Source: Neckera pumila
Lineage: Eukaryota; Streptophyta; Bryopsida; Hypnales; Neckeraceae
Assembly: GCA_963969595.1 (NCBI GenBank)
Contig: OZ018408.1
Coordinates: 1,550,001 to 1,614,000, forward strand
DNA: 64,000 nucleotides
Direction: 5' to 3'
Positions 59,658 through 64,000 of the stretch are shown in pieces. Position 1 is the stretch's first letter. Each line of letters starts with the position of its first letter. A program made the translations under genes and the position numbers. The notes under the pieces were generated by a model, which ran no database searches, was not told the origin of the DNA, and was given only the letters and a program-made list of their open reading frames with translations.

Positions 59658-62600
59658 ATGGTAGTCGTTAGGGCCAATGGTGAAGGAGTCCCCTTGATTT
59701 TTGAAGTAGGACAAGATGGATTGGCAAGTGTGTCCGCCTTTAGATTGAGTCTTCGTTTTCAGTTTTCAGCGAACTCGATTCACGTTGACGAAGATATCTT
59801 TGATCCCATCTCAGGAGAGCTTACGCATACTATAGGTGAAGTACCAGCACAGATTGGAGACAACACTTCTTGGCAACTGAAGCCAGGGAATTATAGAGCA
59901 TACGGGATTCCAATTTCAGGGCTTCAACCTTCTACGGACGTAGTAACACCTTATTGGTCCTCTTCGTCCTCATTTATAACTCCGCCTCCAATTGAAGTCA
60001 AGATGGAACCTCGAGTTGACAATGTCACAGTCCTAAGTTCTAACTCAGACGTGACTTCTCCTCCTCCACCATTGAACTCAGGGACTCCTTCTTCAAAGAC
60101 GACTTATCGTAATCATTCTACGATGAAGGTCCCCGCGGATGTGATATTTGGTGAAGGATCTATAACATCTGTCATTGATTGCTTGAGAGGATTAAGGACC
60201 CTCAAGGGATGTAGGAATGTGTTGTCAAAAATTGACTATGACAAGATTAGCATTCTGAGAGTGACCACCCTCCCTCCTACTTTTAATGGAGACATCATTT
60301 TTGAGCTGCCAGCATTAGAGAGTGGTTCCGCTTCCTCTTATGCCAAGCAAATGATTGGGATGGATAAGAAATACGACGGTCATGTTTGGTCTAAGACAAT
60401 CACGACAAACATCACTAATCCTACGGGGTTGTCATTTCGCACTTCCGCTTGTATAGGGCACCTTAGATGTACAAACCAGAATTGTGAGTTCCTAAGCCGT
60501 GTTCACCAAACTACGACCATCAATGAGTTGGAATGGGAAGGTCTATGTCCCATGATGCTTGATCCTACAGGGTCGCATCCTCCTGGGTCAACTTTGGTTT
60601 GTAAAATTTGTAAGGAGCCTCCAACTTGTATTCAGAATTGTCCTGTCAAAGTATACTACGTCGTTGGCAACTACAAGACGACCCGTGCATTTGTACACTT
60701 GGGCATTCACGAGCATCCCGTCAAGGAGGGAGAATTGAGAGACGTGAAAGACATTACCCAATCCCTAATTGGCCAGCAGATGGAGAAGACACCAACCGCG
60801 ACAAATTCGTCCATCGTACTGGAAGCTACGAAGGAACTACTTGGCGACCTTCTCTTGCGTCCAGATGGGGTGGTGCCAAAGACCATGGACTTTGCTGAAC
60901 TACTTCCGGTTTTAGACAAGTGCAAGTACTTCAACTCTCCAAGTATTCGAAACGAGGTAACTTCTTTTAAATATTTGCGGAGATTTGGTGTGATAGATAG
61001 TATTACACAGTTGAGGGGAGCCAGTACTTGGGCATTTGTTCAAGAGAGCAAATTTCCAGGACAGGGAACCGATGATGATAAAGTTTTTGTCTTCAAGATG
61101 GCCGAAGTAGGTCCAGGAAGTGGAGTGGACTTAGTGAAGCGCATGCAAGTGGGAGGTGACCTAGAGGATGCGTGGATCATGTTTGATCATGTGAAACGTG
61201 TTAAAGGCTGGACTACAATGGCCTGCCATGTCTATGACTCTTCATATTGTCGGGTTATGACAATTGCGATTTGCGACATGCAATCAGAGGATTGCGCAGC
61301 TCAGATTTTGTTTTGGAGGAATCTGAACTCTGTTCTTGAACAACACGGGTACCGCATACTCAGTTCAAAGGATTTATGGCTGATAGTGCTCAGGCAAATT
61401 GGAATGCTGTCAGGACTATTTATGGATTGGGGGACATTGCCGTTCCAATGGAAAACAGGGAGCGGACATGCCTCTTTCATTGGACTCAATCCATGGAAAA
61501 GCACACCAAAGCTGAAATCCGTGGGGACCTTCAAGATCAGCATCGACTGCTCTGCAAACAATACAAAAATGCTGTTTCGTCGGAGGAATCAGAAACCCGT
61601 TATTTGGCAATCCGGGCTTGGTGGCTCACATCTGGTGCTACAACTGAAGAAGGCCTGCATCGACTGGAGTTGTGGCTATCATTCTGGCATTTTCGATATC
61701 GGCAGTGGGGCGGCTTCATGCAACTTGTAAGTATCTATTCCAAATGATTATCGTGTGGGTAATGTATAAGCGTCTGCCTGTCTATCCGTCTTCCTTATAA
61801 TTATATATTCTTGAATATTTGAAGTATAAATGAGTATCCTCATGACTATTGTTGTACAATATTTTGGCTCAAGGAGTGTCATATGTCTAGAAGCGTATGC
61901 TACAGATGTTTCGGTGTCAAATCTTCCAAAATAATTTTCATAGGTCTTCTCTCTTATTCATCATTATCAGATGAAGCTATGCATGCTTAGGCACCTCACA
62001 AGTGTCTTTTGGGCCCGAGAGGCATTTCTCCGAGGCTACTTTATGGAATTTATTCTCTTGACATCATGGGAATGTGGTAGACTGCACTATGACATTGGGA
62101 GCCCTATGCATAACGTATAGCGCTAACAATACAACAACAAATGGACTTGTTGTTTCCCTTCTTCTAGAATCCACGGCTAGATTGCTTTGGATTGCTCATT
62201 GTTAATCCAAGTTTATCATAGTAATTTACCAATCGTTTGATTTGTACGCATCCACAGCACTTGATAGCATCATATTCTTTTCCTTCTTTCTGTAAATGAA
62301 GGTAATTGTGCAATCTTTCTACAGAATTTGAGCGAATCCAAATTGGCAGAAATGCCATCGTGTAACCTTGCGGAGACAGTGCACAATAAGTGGCTTCAAC
62401 AGTCTGGAAATCGGGGTAACGATTTGTACATAGCCACTATTGACGACTTTGTAAGAGTTTTTATGCAAATGGTTAGGTACCACCAGTACCTTAAAGGCAA
62501 CGCACCTGGGACAGGCCCCGGCAAGGAAGAGTTGTTACTCCGAGTTGCTCAACGTTCGGCTGGGCAGACCGGAAACCCTAAAGTGCTCGCTCAAGCTATA

Positions 62601-63794
62601 TCAAGCATTCCAAGGGTTGAAGAATTTGTTAGAAGGGAGCCCCATCTGGAAGGTGAAGAAGTGTTTGGATCCCAGAAGAGGAAGGCAGACATGCCATTGG
62701 GATGCGAGCACGATTCACATAGACCTGATAAGGTGAATTTCTCGTATCCTCGCATCCAAACCAGATCCTATAGAGCCTCTTCAAGTGTTTCTCAGTTGAA
62801 CACAATTACTGAAGACTTGTTGACAACAGAAGATGCAATCTTGGCGGAGGCGATGGAAACTGAAGATAATTGTGGACAACAGAGTACGCATCTATTCTCT
62901 CATGCAACAGCAATTCAGGAGAGTGACTGCGACAAAATGCACTGGCACATAGCAAGGCTACCCAAAACATCAGCGAAGGCTTGCTTTGCTCTGCAAGCAA
63001 TATCTAAGAAGAAGTGCACTGCAAAGATTGTACAGAACAATATTGCTACAGCAGCTCCAACATATACTGGTATGATGGAGAATTACAAGAAGAATCGGAA
63101 TGACAGGATGCAGTTTTTCTTTTGTAATGATGACATTGAACGCTGCGTGAAGGGTACAAAACGGAAATGGGTGTTGTCCCGTCCACCTGTTCCTTCCATT
63201 TGGCCAGTGAAGAGGGGCACTGCATTGTCCAAAGCTGAAATTCTAGCATTTGAAGCTGCTGGTTTTCAACTCCCTCAGCGTGAAGTCATTTCACCACGAA
63301 GACTATTTGGCGGTGAAGCAGGTATAGATTTAGTTTCTTCTTATCCTATTCCTTCATCAGCAGATGACCATCCTAAAATCCGAGGAGGGAAATTGATTCG
63401 ACGTAATATGAAGGCCCCCTCCACCAAACAAGCAAACAATTGTGCTTCTGCCATGACCTTAACTGCACGCATTACCCGTGTGACCATGGTGCCTCACCCG
63501 GGTTTTGGGTGCATAGTTTGTCTCAGTTCTGGAGCAGAGACAAGGAGTCAGGAATATATGATTTCGATTTCATCGTTCCTGAGCTGCAGTTGCCCTTACT
63601 TCAAAGAAATGACAATGAAAGCTTTGGGGAGGCGAGGACAATGGGCAAATTGCAAGCATTTATATTTTGTTTTCACAATCATTTGCAACCTGCAGTGTGT
63701 AGATGATGTCTTCATTCATTCTCCGAGTTTTAGTTTTAATGAAGTGAAACGAGTACTTCTGAGTGGGATACTGAATCATTTAGATTTGAACTAG
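59658..63794 (+). CDS. Mutator-like (MULE) transposase gene, one frameshift
   Basis: Exon 1 is 59658-61726, intron 61727-62324 (GTAAGT...ACAG), exon 2 62325-63794. The joined frame reads MQL|NLSESKLAEM. In order it has a unique N-terminus, a cysteine motif (CIGHLRCTNQNC), a WRKY/GCM-like zinc unit (CKICKEPPTC...C...LGIHEHPV), the transposase core (GWTTMACHVYDSSYCRVMTI, FKGFMADSAQANWN, RERTCLFHWTQSMEKHTK) and, in exon 2, a SWIM finger (CSCPYF...WANCKHLYFVF). These are the parts of MULE/FAR1-type transposases. Near 61363 the reading frame shifts by the equivalent of one missing base, so the two halves of the core are out of phase. That is either an inactivating mutation or an assembly error. 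The total would be about 1,180 residues. Head to head with the methyltransferase-like gene. Confidence 0.75.
62000..62030. repeat. solitary palindrome-core copy in transposase intron
   Basis: TTTTGGGCCCGAGAGGCATT in the intron of the transposase gene repeats the GGGCCCGAGAGG half of the array core, more than 4 kb beyond the array. Confidence 0.55.
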
Positions 63795-64000
63795 GTGTTG
63801 GTTCTCCAATGAGCCAACTCTTCATGTGATCTATTTTATTCATCAATGAAGTAGTAGTGAGACTAAAAGGGCCACTACTACCATTATTATTTTACATTCC
63901 TAAGAGGACAAGATGCTTTGTCTTCCCCAAATTTTTATATACTTGCTTCTACTATATAGGCTGTGCCATTTATGTCATGATGTGTTAAAACTTTCTATTT
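63795..64000. other. 3' flank of the transposase gene
   Basis: AT-rich, probably the 3' untranslated region. No terminal inverted repeat is identified before the window ends. Confidence 0.4.

Noticed and set aside
61346..61363. Mini-intron (GTACCG...CTCAG) that would repair the transposase frame
   Set aside because: At about 15 bases it is far below any plausible plant intron length.

Overview
The window is AT-rich plant nuclear DNA with few genes and many transposable elements. The one clear single-copy host gene is an intronless plant-type presenilin (39356-40765). The rest is satellite, non-autonomous DNA transposons, decayed transposon coding sequence, and one large two-gene unit at the right end. 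The transposon proteins resemble families I associate with bryophytes, lycophytes and ferns, so a non-seed land plant is likely, but the species cannot be fixed from sequence alone. No rRNA, tRNA or CRISPR array was recognised.

Left part (1-23800). This is almost entirely non-coding. It holds elements flanked by TTAA with CCCCTAAAG-type ends (676-1594, 2380-3016, 13644-14566), TA-flanked MITEs (4868-5308, 9146-9728), a MITE group carrying paired bZIP-type sites (5664-5973, 7788-8113, 8482-8762), and a long near-perfect foldback (3775-3931). It also holds an F-box pseudogene (11502-12334), a reverse-transcriptase zinc-knuckle relic, a CACTA-type MITE (20723-20962) and transposase relics (18650-19208, 21352-22948).

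Middle (23800-48200). A 4.5-kb decayed transposase-like gene (23891-28360) and a small unknown ORF (28839-29225) are followed by a CACTA element inserted in degenerate telomere-like repeats (30665-31943). Next comes a 176-183-bp satellite (34490-38170) interrupted by two mobile elements, then the presenilin gene. After that lie a nested TTAA element inside a TA-flanked element (42110-43629) and a second CACTA element (43734-45106).

Right part (48269-63794). Two genes are arranged head to head. On the minus strand I can assemble a 12-exon gene with consistent phases. It encodes about 1,150 residues: a ParB-like N-terminal region, a lysine-rich middle and a permuted (beta-class) N4/N6 amino-DNA-methyltransferase domain whose catalytic motif is DVPE. 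Its proposed 4.8-kb first intron holds a tandem array of about 285-bp units built around the 18-bp palindrome TCTCTCGGGCCCGAGAGA. On the plus strand is a two-exon Mutator-like transposase gene with WRKY/GCM-like and SWIM zinc motifs and one frameshift. I propose, as inference, that the pair and the array form one large mobile unit with an accessory DNA-modification or anti-silencing module, comparable in logic to the VANDAL/VANC system of Arabidopsis but with unrelated proteins.
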